From Actinomycetes bacterium (lineage in GTDB: Bacteria > Actinomycetota > Actinomycetes > Propionibacteriales > Propionibacteriaceae), in NCBI GenBank assembly GCA_023460935.1, contig JAEWOI010000005.1, positions 62,001 through 126,000 of the forward strand: 64,000 bases of DNA, written 5' to 3'. The translations under genes were made by a program, and so were the position numbers. The notes beneath the pieces were generated by a model, which had not been told where the DNA came from, did no database searches, and was given only the letters and a program-made list of their open reading frames with translations. Position 1 is the first letter of the stretch, and each line of letters starts with the position of its first letter. Positions 56,937 to 64,000 of this stretch are shown here, piece by piece.

Positions 56937-58191
56937 CCCGCCGCCGCTTGCTGGTGGGGTCGGGCGGGGCGAACCCGCCCTCGGCCACCTCCGGCACGGC
57001 GAAGCCGGCCGCGGCGAGCCCCTGGCGCAACGCCGCGGCAGCAGCCGGCCAGCCACCGGCCGGGTCGGCTGCGAGCACGAGCCGGTCCGGTGCCTGCTGC
57101 ACCAGCTGGAAGTCGGCCACGCCGGGCACGCCCAGCACCAGCGACCGCACCAGGTCGGCGTAGCAGTGTCCGGTCGAGCCGTCCGCCCGGCGCAGCAGCA
57201 GCACGTCGTCGGCGCGCCCCTCCACCCGGGCCACGGCCTGCATCGGCGAGCCGCACGCGCAGGGTCCGGCTGCCACCGCCACGTCACCCATGCGGTAGCG
57301 GATCACGGCCTGGCTGGTGCGGTACAGATCGGTGACCACCGGCACGAACCGCCCCTCACCAAGGTCGCGCCGCTCGACCACCACCAGGTCCTCGTTCAGG
57401 TGCAGCCGGCCGTGGTCGCAGGTGATGCCGAGGAAGCCCTCCGTCGCCTGGTAGACCTGGCCGACCCGCACCCCGAAGCCGGCCGCGATCCGCGCCTCGA
57501 CGTCGGGATCGAGGACGTCGGCTATCGAGTACACCAGCGCGGGCGCGATCGGCAGGCGCCCGGCCAGCCGTTCGGTCGCGAGCAGGTCGAGCAGTACCGG
57601 CGGCGCAGCCAGCACGGTCGGCCGGTAGGCGGCCAGCGCTGCGGCCTGGGCAGGCAGCCCGGCGTACAGGTCGACGAACCGGAAGCTCACCCGGCCGCCG
57701 TCCACTGCTGCGTACAGCGGTCCGCCGGCGCGCAGCGCCAGCGCCACGCGTGCCCCGGCGAGCAGTCCGCCGGGCAGCGCCTTGGCCAGGATGCTTCCGG
57801 CCCAGCGCGCCCGCTCGGCCGGGCTGGTCAGGAACGCTCCCTGGGCGCCGGAAGTGCCGCTGGACAGCCCCACCGACAGCCCCCGCAGGGCGGTGTCGAA
57901 CTGCCGGCCGGCCTCGGCCTGCCGGGCTGCGGCCAGGCATTGTTCGAGGGTGAGGCCGCGGTCGTTGAGGCGGTCGAAGCCGGCCAGCCAGGCGGCCCGG
58001 TCGAGTTCGGGGAAGTCGGCGAGGCCGGCGCCGGGCAGGTCGCGGTAGTACGCGAACCTGCCCCGGGCCCGGTGGAGCGCGCGCCGCAGGCGGGGTCGCT
58101 GCCAGGCGAGCAGTTCCTCCCGGTCGGCGAAGCGCCGGCGTCGCACCTGCAGGTAGGCGGCGAGCACCGCAGCCCTGCTGATCCCGCTCAC
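56917..58191 (-). CDS. Adenylate-forming enzyme related to F390 synthetase / CapK
   Basis: 424 residues from GTG 58191, overlapping the MBL gene stop (GTGA). The phosphate-binding loop appears as LSVGLSSGTSGAQGAF, then YSIADVLDPDVEARIAAGFGVRVGQVYQATEGFLG (A5-like region) and VVTDLYRTSQAVIRYRMGDV (hinge region before the C-terminal domain with RVEGRADDVLLL). It matches the F390 synthetase-related clade of the AMP-forming superfamily. A CACG pair (PCACGSPMQ) could bind zinc. It likely activates a carboxylate in the pathway; no carrier protein is encoded nearby. Confidence 0.85.
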   Translation of the reverse strand: MSGISRAAVLAAYLQVRRRRFADREELLAWQRPRLRRALHRARGRFAYYRDLPGAGLADFPELDRAAWLAGFDRLNDRGLTLEQCLAAARQAEAGRQFDTALRGLSVGLSSGTSGAQGAFLTSPAERARWAGSILAKALPGGLLAGARVALALRAGGPLYAAVDGGRVSFRFVDLYAGLPAQAAALAAYRPTVLAAPPVLLDLLATERLAGRLPIAPALVYSIADVLDPDVEARIAAGFGVRVGQVYQATEGFLGITCDHGRLHLNEDLVVVERRDLGEGRFVPVVTDLYRTSQAVIRYRMGDVAVAAGPCACGSPMQAVARVEGRADDVLLLRRADGSTGHCYADLVRSLVLGVPGVADFQLVQQAPDRLVLAADPAGGWPAAAAALRQGLAAAGFAVPEVAEGGFAPPDPTSKRRRVSRAWR

Positions 58192-59051
58192 GCCGACAGC
58201 TCCCGGCGCAGCTTCGCGACCGAGTCCTGGCAGTGGGAGGGCACGATCGCCACGTCCGGGCGGGCCAGCGCCAGCGCGGCCAGCCCCGCAACGGTCCGCC
58301 GGTAGGCCGGTCCGGCCTGGCCGGCCAGCGCCCGGACGGGGGCCGGCGGTAGGGCGCCGCGGGTGAACGCCGCGGCCAGCCAGCAGGCGTCGCCGACGAG
58401 GAACACCGGCGGCCCCTGGGTGGCGGGCAGCCAGAGGCCGAGGTGGCCGGGCGCGTGCCCGGGCAGGGGGACGGCGACCGCGCTGCCGTCGCCGAATACG
58501 TCGCGGCCGTCGGCGAAGCCCGGCAGGCCGGTGGCCACCTCCGGAAGTGCCTCGATGTCGCTGCGCCGGCCGGCCAGGTCGGCCGGGAGCAGTTCGGGCA
58601 GGAAGCCGGAGGCCGTCGTGCGCCACGCCGTCCGTCCCGTAGCGGTGCGGCCCGGCGCTGCGCCGCGCAGGTCGGTGGCTGCGGACAGCAGGATCGCTGC
58701 CCGCGGGAAGTCACGCAGCCCGCTGAGGTGGTCACCGTGCAGGTGCGACAGCAGCACGGTGCCGACGGTCGCCGCCTCGATGCCCAGCGCGGCGAGCTGA
58801 TCCACTGCGGCCTCGCCCGGGGCGAGCCGGGCCGGCACCAGCCGGCGGTACAGCTGCTGGGGCAGGCGGGCGGTGGCGGTGAAGAACCGCTCGGAGTAGC
58901 CGGTGTCGAACAGCAGCACACCGTGCCGGGAGTGCTCCACCACTGCGACGGTGGCGGGGAAGCTGATCCAGCGCCAGCTTCCGCCGGCGCGCGCGAGGGC
59001 CTCGAGCTGGCGGCTGCGCCCGGCCTCGAGCAGGGTGAGCCGGACCGTCAT
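58188..59051 (-). CDS. MBL-fold metallo-hydrolase
   Basis: 287 residues. The zinc motif HxHxDH is SHLHGDHLSG (H103, H105, D107, H108), with a later His in PLPGHAPGHLGLWL and the bridging Asp in FLVGDACW. The final conserved His is in IVPSHCQD. It resembles the lactonase/AHL-like subgroup. It is coupled by four-base overlaps with the KAS III gene upstream and the adenylate-forming gene downstream. In this setting a thioesterase- or lactone-hydrolase-type role on the KAS product is plausible inference. Confidence 0.88.
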   Translation of the reverse strand: MTVRLTLLEAGRSRQLEALARAGGSWRWISFPATVAVVEHSRHGVLLFDTGYSERFFTATARLPQQLYRRLVPARLAPGEAAVDQLAALGIEAATVGTVLLSHLHGDHLSGLRDFPRAAILLSAATDLRGAAPGRTATGRTAWRTTASGFLPELLPADLAGRRSDIEALPEVATGLPGFADGRDVFGDGSAVAVPLPGHAPGHLGLWLPATQGPPVFLVGDACWLAAAFTRGALPPAPVRALAGQAGPAYRRTVAGLAALALARPDVAIVPSHCQDSVAKLRRELSA

Positions 59052-60049
59052 AGCCGCAGGACCATCGCGCCCAGCACGATGCCGGCACCCGTGCCGACCA
59101 GCAGCGCGGTCCGGCCCGGCGCCAGGCGGCCGCCGCGGACGGCGTGGTCGAGGGCCGTGGGCAGCGAGGCGGAGACCTGGTTGCCGTGGTCGGCGAGGAT
59201 GTCGACCACCTTCGCCGGCGGCACGCCGATGCGCTCGCGCAGGAACCGCAGGCCCAGGCCGCTGGCCTGGTGGGGCACCACCAGGTCGAGCTCGGCGAGC
59301 GTGGTGCCGGCCTCGGCCAGAGTCGCCTCGATCAGGCCGGGGAGCCGCTTCACCGCGGTGCGCATCAGCCCGATGCCGTCCATGTGGAACAGGTAGTCCC
59401 GGTTGCTCGGCGGCGGCTGGGAGACGTTCCAGCGGGTGCCGCCGGCGGCGATCCGGCAGAGCTGGGCGCCGTCGGGGTGGGTCTCGAAGCGGCTGGCCAG
59501 GATGCCTTCCCCCGCGGTCGCCGGGCCCAGCACGACCGCCGCGGCGCCGTCCCCGAACAGCGCGCTCGACTCGAGGTCGTCGTGGTCGAGGCCGGGCGAG
59601 GCGAGGTCCACCGCTGCCACGGCGACGTGCCGCCAGCGGCCGGTGGCGATGCCGAAGGCCGCGACCTCCAGACCGGTGAGGAAGCCGAGGCAGCTGGTGT
59701 TGATGTCGAAGGCCGTGGTGTTGGGCGTGGCTGCGGCCAGCCTGGCCAGCACCAGCATCGCGTTGGTGGGCATCGGCTGTTCCGGCAGCACGGAGGCCAC
59801 CAGGACGGCGTCCAGTTCGGGCCCGCCGGCGGCGTCGAGCGCGAGCTCGATCGCCTCGGCCGCAAGGGAGGATGAGGTCTGTCCCGGCCCTGCCCAGTAC
59901 CGGCTGGCCACCCCGGACCTGGCCTGGGTCGTGCCACGCGGACGCCCGAACCGCTGGTCCAGCGAAGCCGAGCTGACCGGGAGCGAGCCGGTCACCGAAC
60001 CGGTCCCACGGACGGCCACGCCGAGCGCACCGCGGAACTGTGTGGACAC
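59048..60049 (-). CDS. 3-oxoacyl-ACP synthase III-like (FabH/OleA-type) enzyme
   Basis: 333 residues with the intact thiolase-fold triad: Cys120 in DINTSCLGFLTGLE, His260 in LVVPHQASGLGL, and Asn290 in DHGNQVSASLPTAL. Also FGDGAAAVVLGP. GTG 60049 has TAGCAT 7 nt upstream. No acpP, fabD or fabF is nearby, so it is not the housekeeping FabH. It heads an operon with an MBL hydrolase and an adenylate-forming enzyme. An OleA-like head-to-head or priming condensation of acyl chains is my preferred reading; the alternative is starter-unit loading of a polyketide. Confidence 0.9.
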   Translation of the reverse strand: MSTQFRGALGVAVRGTGSVTGSLPVSSASLDQRFGRPRGTTQARSGVASRYWAGPGQTSSSLAAEAIELALDAAGGPELDAVLVASVLPEQPMPTNAMLVLARLAAATPNTTAFDINTSCLGFLTGLEVAAFGIATGRWRHVAVAAVDLASPGLDHDDLESSALFGDGAAAVVLGPATAGEGILASRFETHPDGAQLCRIAAGGTRWNVSQPPPSNRDYLFHMDGIGLMRTAVKRLPGLIEATLAEAGTTLAELDLVVPHQASGLGLRFLRERIGVPPAKVVDILADHGNQVSASLPTALDHAVRGGRLAPGRTALLVGTGAGIVLGAMVLRL

Positions 60050-60056
60050 CGTCGGA

Positions 60057-60062
60057 ATGCTA
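60057..60062 (-). promoter_or_regulatory. -10 element TAGCAT, leaderless start of the KAS III operon
   Basis: On the minus strand TAGCAT, then TCCGACG (7 nt), then GTG 60049. Confidence 0.55.
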
Positions 60063-60091
60063 ACAGCGCGTGCCGGCGGCCGGCCGGGACC

Positions 60092-61897
60092 TCACCGGTT
60101 CAGGCGCGCGTAGCGGCCACCGGCAGCCAGCAGTTCGGCGTGGCGGCCGCGCTCGACGATGCGGCCGGCGGCGAGCACCACGATCTCGTCGGCGTTGCGG
60201 ACGGTGCTGAGCCGGTGGGCGATCGTCAGGGTGGTGCGCCCGGCCATCAGGTGGTCGAGGGCTGCCTGCAACTCCCGCTCGGTGTCGGTGTCCAGCGCAG
60301 AGGTGGCCTCGTCGAGCACCAGGATCGGCGGGTTGGCCAACAGCGTGCGCGCGATCGCCAGCCGCTGGCGCTCGCCACCGCTGAACCGGTGGCCCCGTGC
60401 GCCCACCACGGTGGCCAGGCCCTGCGGCAGCGCTGCCACCACTTCGTCCACCTGGGCAGCGGCGAGCGCTGCCCACAGCTCGGCATCGGTGGCGTCCGGT
60501 GCCGCCTGGCGCAGGTTGTCCGCGATGCTCGCGTGGGCGAGGTAGGTCTCCTGGGTGACCATGCCGATGATCCGGGCCCGGTCGGTGGCGGCGAGGTCGC
60601 GGAGGTCGACGCCGTCAACGCGCACCCGGCCGCTGGTCGGGTCGGCCAGCCGCACGAGCAGGGACGCCAGGGTCGACTTGCCGGAGCCGGTCTCGCCCAC
60701 CACGGCCACCGTCCGGCCCGGTTCGATGGTCAGGTCGATGCCGCTGAGCGCGTCGCTGCTTGCGTCCGGGAAGCGGTAGCTGACGTGCTCGAACCGCACC
60801 TCCCCGCGCACTCGGGCCGGGTCGACACGGACAGGGTTGGCCGGCTCGCGGACCTCCACCGGCAGGTCGAGGTAGCCGAAGATGCGGCTCAGCAGCGCGA
60901 GGGAGGCCACCCACTGCGCGCCGACGTTCAGCAGGCCCATGACCGGGCGGAAGATCGAGGTCTGCAGGCTGGCGAACGCGATCAGCGTGCCGATGCTGAG
61001 CCCGCCGGACACCTCGGGGAAGCCAGCGGCCAGGTACAGCACTGCCGGGATCGCTGCGAACACGATGCCCATCGTGGCCATCCGCCAGCGACCGGCGAGC
61101 TGGGAGCGCACCTCGAGGTCGATCAGCTCTGCGGAGGTGGCAGCGAACCGGCGCTCGCTGGCGGGGGCGCTGCCGAGGGTCTTGGTGAGCAGCGCGCCGT
61201 TGATGCTGAGCGCCTCCTCCACCTGGGTGTGCAGGTCGGACAGCGCCCGCTGCCGGGTGAGGGTGAGCTCCCTGCGCACCAGCGCCACCCTGCGGGTCAG
61301 CCAGATGGCCGGTGGCAGCACCACCAGCGACAGCAGGGACAGCCGCCAGTTGAGCGCCACCATGGCAGCGGCGGTGGCCACGGCCGTGGTCAGGTTGGCA
61401 GCGATCGAGGTTGCCGTGGTGGTGATCACGGCCTGCAGCCCGGCCACGTCCTGCAGCAGCCGGGACTGGATCTCCCCGCCTCGGGTGCGCTTGAAGAACG
61501 CGATCGACTGGGCCTGCAGGTGCGCGAAGACCCGGGTGCGCAGTGTGTGCATGACCCGCTGCCCCATCGCCGTCGCGAGCCAGGTTTGCCACACGCCGAG
61601 CACTCCGGTGACGGCGGCCACCGCCACCATGCCGGCCACCAGCCAGACCAGGAGGGTGGTGTCGCCGGTGGGCAGGGCGACATCGATCACCTCGCGCAGC
61701 AGGAACGGCTGCGCCAGCCCGACCACAGACGCGAAGACGATGATCGCCGTCACCGCGGCCAGCGGACGGCCGTGCCCTGCGAACAGCCCCGCCACGCGGG
61801 CCAGGCTCACCGGTGCTTCGGCGAGCTGGGCGCGGTCGGCGGGGTTGATCCGGGCGGGGCCGCGCACGTCGGGAGCGAGAAGGGTGGTGTCTGCCAT
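60092..61897 (-). CDS. ABC transporter, fused permease/ATPase (multidrug or lipid exporter)
   Basis: 601 residues from ATG 61897 (GGAGG ahead). Six helices in a type IV exporter domain (residues about 45-320), then the ATPase: Walker A GETGSGKST, Q-loop TQETYLAH, signature FSGGERQRL, Walker B ILVLDEATSALD and H-loop TIAHRLSTV. Homodimeric or heterodimeric exporter of drugs or lipids. It is divergent from a MarR regulator across an inverted repeat and lies 42 bp upstream-to-tail of the KAS III operon, making it a candidate exporter of that pathway's product. Confidence 0.92.
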   Translation of the reverse strand: MADTTLLAPDVRGPARINPADRAQLAEAPVSLARVAGLFAGHGRPLAAVTAIIVFASVVGLAQPFLLREVIDVALPTGDTTLLVWLVAGMVAVAAVTGVLGVWQTWLATAMGQRVMHTLRTRVFAHLQAQSIAFFKRTRGGEIQSRLLQDVAGLQAVITTTATSIAANLTTAVATAAAMVALNWRLSLLSLVVLPPAIWLTRRVALVRRELTLTRQRALSDLHTQVEEALSINGALLTKTLGSAPASERRFAATSAELIDLEVRSQLAGRWRMATMGIVFAAIPAVLYLAAGFPEVSGGLSIGTLIAFASLQTSIFRPVMGLLNVGAQWVASLALLSRIFGYLDLPVEVREPANPVRVDPARVRGEVRFEHVSYRFPDASSDALSGIDLTIEPGRTVAVVGETGSGKSTLASLLVRLADPTSGRVRVDGVDLRDLAATDRARIIGMVTQETYLAHASIADNLRQAAPDATDAELWAALAAAQVDEVVAALPQGLATVVGARGHRFSGGERQRLAIARTLLANPPILVLDEATSALDTDTERELQAALDHLMAGRTTLTIAHRLSTVRNADEIVVLAAGRIVERGRHAELLAAGGRYARLNR

Positions 61898-61917
61898 GCC
61901 GGCCTCCGATATAGTGA

Positions 61918-61945
61918 GGTAACCACAGCATATAAGGCGGTTACC
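61918..61945. promoter_or_regulatory. MarR-type operator GGTAACC-N14-GGTTACC
   Basis: Perfect 7-bp arms at 61918-61924 and 61939-61945 enclose an AT-rich centre (CATATAAGG) in the 49-bp gap between the ABC exporter and marR starts. It overlaps the likely promoters of both, so both genes should be repressed together. Confidence 0.8.
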
Positions 61946-61946
61946 C

Positions 61947-62372
61947 GTGGAGATATTCCCTGAGGCCCTTGCCGAGTCGTTCCAGCGGGTGGCGCGGCAG
62001 CTGCGCAGGGAGACCCAGCGCCGGATCGCTCCGCTGGGGCTCAGCCCGCACCAGTCCCGCGCGCTGCGGGTGGTCGGTGAGCGCGGGCCGCTGCGCCCGT
62101 CCGACCTGGCCGGGGAGCTGGGCATCGCCGCCCGCTCGGCAACGGACGCCGTGGGCGGCCTGGTCGCGGCAGGCTTCGTCGAGCGCCGCCCCGACCCGGA
62201 GGACGGCCGCGCCTGGTTGCTGGCCCTGTCGCCGTCCGGCGCAGCAGCGCTGGCCGAGGTGACTGCTGCCAGGACGCAGGTCGGCGCGGAGTTCTTCGGG
62301 CGGCTCAACCCCGCAGAACGCGCGTCCCTCGCCCGCATCCTGGCCCGCCTGGGGCCCGCCGGCACCCCCTAG
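61947..62372 (+). CDS. MarR-family transcriptional regulator
   Basis: 141 residues from GTG 61947, one base after the operator's right arm. Winged helix: LRVVGERGPLRPSDLAGELGIAARSATDAVGGLVAAGFVERRPDPEDGRAWLLALS (about 44-100), with the DxR wing motif as PEDGRAW. N- and C-terminal helices form the dimer domain. MarR proteins are usually relieved by phenolic or lipophilic ligands. The divergent exporter and the shared palindrome make it the probable repressor of both. Confidence 0.92.
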   Translation: MEIFPEALAESFQRVARQLRRETQRRIAPLGLSPHQSRALRVVGERGPLRPSDLAGELGIAARSATDAVGGLVAAGFVERRPDPEDGRAWLLALSPSGAAALAEVTAARTQVGAEFFGRLNPAERASLARILARLGPAGTP

Positions 62373-62397
62373 ACTTCGGCCCGAAGGGGGAGGTCGC

Positions 62398-62775
62398 GTG
62401 GACCGGTTCGGGCTCGACGTGGTGCTGGCGGTCGTCGTCGGGGCCTGGTTCGTCGTCACCGGCGTGGCCAAGCTCGCCGCGCGTCCGGTGGCCGGACGTC
62501 GGGCGCTGGTCGCAGAGCCGGGCTGGGTGCCGGCGGTGCGGCGCGTCCGCGGCGTGCTGGAACTCCTCGGCGGGGTGGCTGCCGTCGGCGGCGCAGCGAT
62601 CACCGTCCTCGGCCTGCGGGTGCCGTTCCCCGGTGTCGTCGTCGGCCTGCTGCTGGCCGGCCTGGCGGCGTGGACGGCGGTGGAGTCGGTCCGGTCGCCC
62701 GTGCGCCCGCTGCGGCTGGGGCTGGCGGTTGCGGCCTTCGCGCTCGCGGTGTTCTACGCCGGCTTCCGGGACTGA
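62398..62775 (+). CDS. DoxX-like four-helix membrane protein
   Basis: 125 residues, GTG 62398 with a GGGGGAGG ribosome site. Four predicted helices: VVLAVVVGAWFVVTGVAKLAA, GVLELLGGVAAVGGAAITVLGL, GVVVGLLLAGLAAWTAV and LRLGLAVAAFALAVFYAGF. The G-K-L / RRVRGVLELLGG spacing is DoxX-like. Function in this family is loosely tied to redox or membrane quality. It is 26 bp after marR and may be co-transcribed. Confidence 0.72.
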   Translation: MDRFGLDVVLAVVVGAWFVVTGVAKLAARPVAGRRALVAEPGWVPAVRRVRGVLELLGGVAAVGGAAITVLGLRVPFPGVVVGLLLAGLAAWTAVESVRSPVRPLRLGLAVAAFALAVFYAGFRD

Positions 62776-62851
62776 GCCGGCCGCGCGCGGACATCCCGCA
62801 GGCGTCGGCACCAGCGCTTAGGCTGGGCCCGACCCCGCCCAGGAGCGCCGC

Positions 62852-64000
62852 ATGAGCACAGACCGGCCAGAGCCCGGTTCCGCACCCGGCCCCGGTCTGC
62901 CGCCGCCAGCCGGCGGTGACCACGGCCTGCCGCCGGAGCCCGTCCGGCCAGCGGTGGCGCCGTCCGGGCCGTGGCACTTCGCTCCGCAGCAGCCCGCTGC
63001 CTGGCCCGGCAGCGACCCTGGTGCCGGCTGGCACCCGGTCGGCTGGCAGCAGCACGGGGAGGGGCCGTGGCCCGGATCGGCTCCCGCCACCGGCGCGGCA
63101 CCGGCCTGGTCCTACCCGCCGCAGCCCGCGCACTGGACGGCCACTCCCCCGCCGTCACTGTCCGGACTGCCTGCTTCCACCGTCGCCCCGGCCAGGCCGC
63201 GCAGCTGGCTGGTGGCCCTGAGCGTGGTCAGCGGGCTCGTCCTGGTGGCGCTGGTCACGACGATCGGCGTGCCGTGGCTGGCCGGCTGGCCCACAGCAGG
63301 TGGGGTGACCCCACCGGCGTCCGGCCCCGGGGTGCCCACCTCCGGCGCTGGCAGGCCTTCGAGCGCAGCGCCGTCCCCGTCGCCCACCCCTTCGCCGGAG
63401 CCCACCGCCACCATGCCGACCGACCCTGACGTGATCCTGCGCCGCAATCCGGTGTACCGGCTGCGGGTCGAGGCCCGCTGCCCCAGCCAGCAGGTCCCGT
63501 CCAGCCGGGTGGAGTACCGCAGGCAGGTACTCGCCCTGGTGAGGTGCCAGAACGCCGCCTGGAAGGACGCGCTGGACAAGACGCCGGTGGTGTTCACCAA
63601 GCCGAAGGTGAAGTTCTACGACACCTCCAGCAAGTCGCCGTGCGGGAAGCTGGGCACCCGGTTCCCGGCCAGCTACTGCACGTCCAACAAGACCCTCTAC
63701 TTCTCCAGCGCGGCGTACCAGCAGGGCCGCTACTTCCGGTTGTCGGTCGCGCACTTCGCGATCCACGAGTACGCCCACCACGTGCAGGAGTTGGCCGGGG
63801 TGTTCGACTCGTTGTGGTCGCTGGAGGAGAGCTCAGCGGTCACCAACCGCAGGGTCGAGCTCCAAGCCCACTGCATGGCGCACTACGGGCTGACCCACTC
63901 CGGGCTCGGGTTCGGCAGCCGCGACCGTGCGGACGCCGAGTTCCAGTTCGACTTCACCGACGACCCGAAGGGGCACGGCAGCGCGGCCGCCGAGCGGTAC
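62852..64000 (+). CDS. Neutral zinc metallopeptidase-like exported protein (3' truncated)
   Basis: 383 codons are visible to the window edge with no stop. ATG 62852 follows AGGAG by 6 nt. The N-terminus is cytoplasmic and Pro/Gly/Trp-rich (PPPAGGDHGLPPEP, QPAHWTATPPP). A single membrane helix (about residues 117-140) leads to a Pro/Ser/Thr-rich linker and the extracellular catalytic region. The zinc motif HEYAHH places H305, E306 and H309; the second half with a downstream Glu (RVELQAHCMAHY) resembles the neutral zinc metallopeptidase (YpfJ-like) family. Four or more Cys could form disulfides. Substrate unknown. Confidence 0.85.
   Translation, partial: MSTDRPEPGSAPGPGLPPPAGGDHGLPPEPVRPAVAPSGPWHFAPQQPAAWPGSDPGAGWHPVGWQQHGEGPWPGSAPATGAAPAWSYPPQPAHWTATPPPSLSGLPASTVAPARPRSWLVALSVVSGLVLVALVTTIGVPWLAGWPTAGGVTPPASGPGVPTSGAGRPSSAAPSPSPTPSPEPTATMPTDPDVILRRNPVYRLRVEARCPSQQVPSSRVEYRRQVLALVRCQNAAWKDALDKTPVVFTKPKVKFYDTSSKSPCGKLGTRFPASYCTSNKTLYFSSAAYQQGRYFRLSVAHFAIHEYAHHVQELAGVFDSLWSLEESSAVTNRRVELQAHCMAHYGLTHSGLGFGSRDRADAEFQFDFTDDPKGHGSAAAERY

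Noticed and set aside
53957..57163. Alternative frames over the glycosyltransferase operon (for example 54618-55688 upstream extension of the UDP-glycosyltransferase)
   Set aside because: The extension is Arg/Trp/Ser-rich and overlaps the GT21-like and unknown genes; GTG 55689 has the expected four-base overlap.
59048..60049. Housekeeping FabH of fatty acid synthesis
   Set aside because: No fabD, acpP or fabF nearby; it is coupled to an MBL hydrolase and adenylating enzyme instead. Not excluded biochemically.
1..64000. tRNA genes, IS elements, prophage or CRISPR arrays
   Set aside because: I looked on both strands and found no tRNA cloverleaf ends, transposase, integrase or regular repeat-spacer array.

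Overview
The window is about 64 kb of very GC-rich DNA with dense coding on both strands, short intergenic gaps and many GTG starts. It reads as chromosome of a high-GC Gram-positive actinobacterium. Supporting signs are the succinylase branch of diaminopimelate synthesis (dapA, dapC, dapD, dapE), GlnA2, a DUF3117 gene beside glgM/glgC, TatB near mrp, and gene order resembling the mycobacterial dapE-dapD / glgM-glgC / tatB-mrp neighbourhoods. A propionibacterial or related order would fit, but that placement is inference. I see no phage, plasmid, IS element, tRNA or CRISPR array.

Layout: 1-3445 is a MacB-type ABC export operon cut by the left edge. 3482-8739 holds glnA2, a VOC protein, two small or membrane genes of unknown function and methionine aminopeptidase. 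9204-9600 is the RNase P RNA gene (minus strand), downstream of a zinc-ribbon / RNase H / RNB ribonuclease operon (9645-12321). 12463-18037 holds aminopeptidase P, a stand-alone TrpB2, a stress protein coupled to a CitE-like lyase, and a GyrI-like protein. 18056-25637 is one minus-strand sugar operon: LacI regulator, CUT1 transporter without an ATPase, a GH144-like glucanase and a GH3 beta-glucosidase, with a palindromic operator. 25724-30790 holds mrp, DUF1003, a soluble MgtE-N protein, tatB, dapA and an O-methyltransferase. 30900-41397 contains an MFS exporter with an ArsR-like repressor, glgC/glgM, and the rest of the DAP pathway ending in dapC-fdxA. 42021-46810 holds VanW, an EamA transporter and transketolase.

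47012-49417 is a compact sulfur-handling operon (SQR-like flavoprotein, DsrC/TusE-like carrier, DsrE2) behind a CsoR/CstR-type palindrome. 49448-53005 holds a core-2-type glycosyltransferase and a pullulanase. 53050-60049 consists of two convergent, translationally coupled operons: NAD-dependent epimerase, GT21-like glycosyltransferase, unknown protein and UDP-glycosyltransferase on the plus strand, facing KAS III, MBL hydrolase and adenylate-forming enzyme on the minus strand. It looks like a specialised glycolipid or polyketide-like pathway and is flanked by an ABC exporter under a MarR repressor. The window ends in a DoxX-like protein and a truncated zinc metallopeptidase.

Two genome-wide habits are visible. 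At least seventeen genes have a TANNNT -10 hexamer only 6-8 nt before the start codon, which predicts leaderless mRNAs. A 46-bp palindromic element recurs three times in about 6 kb of intergenic DNA (30829, 32872, 36921).
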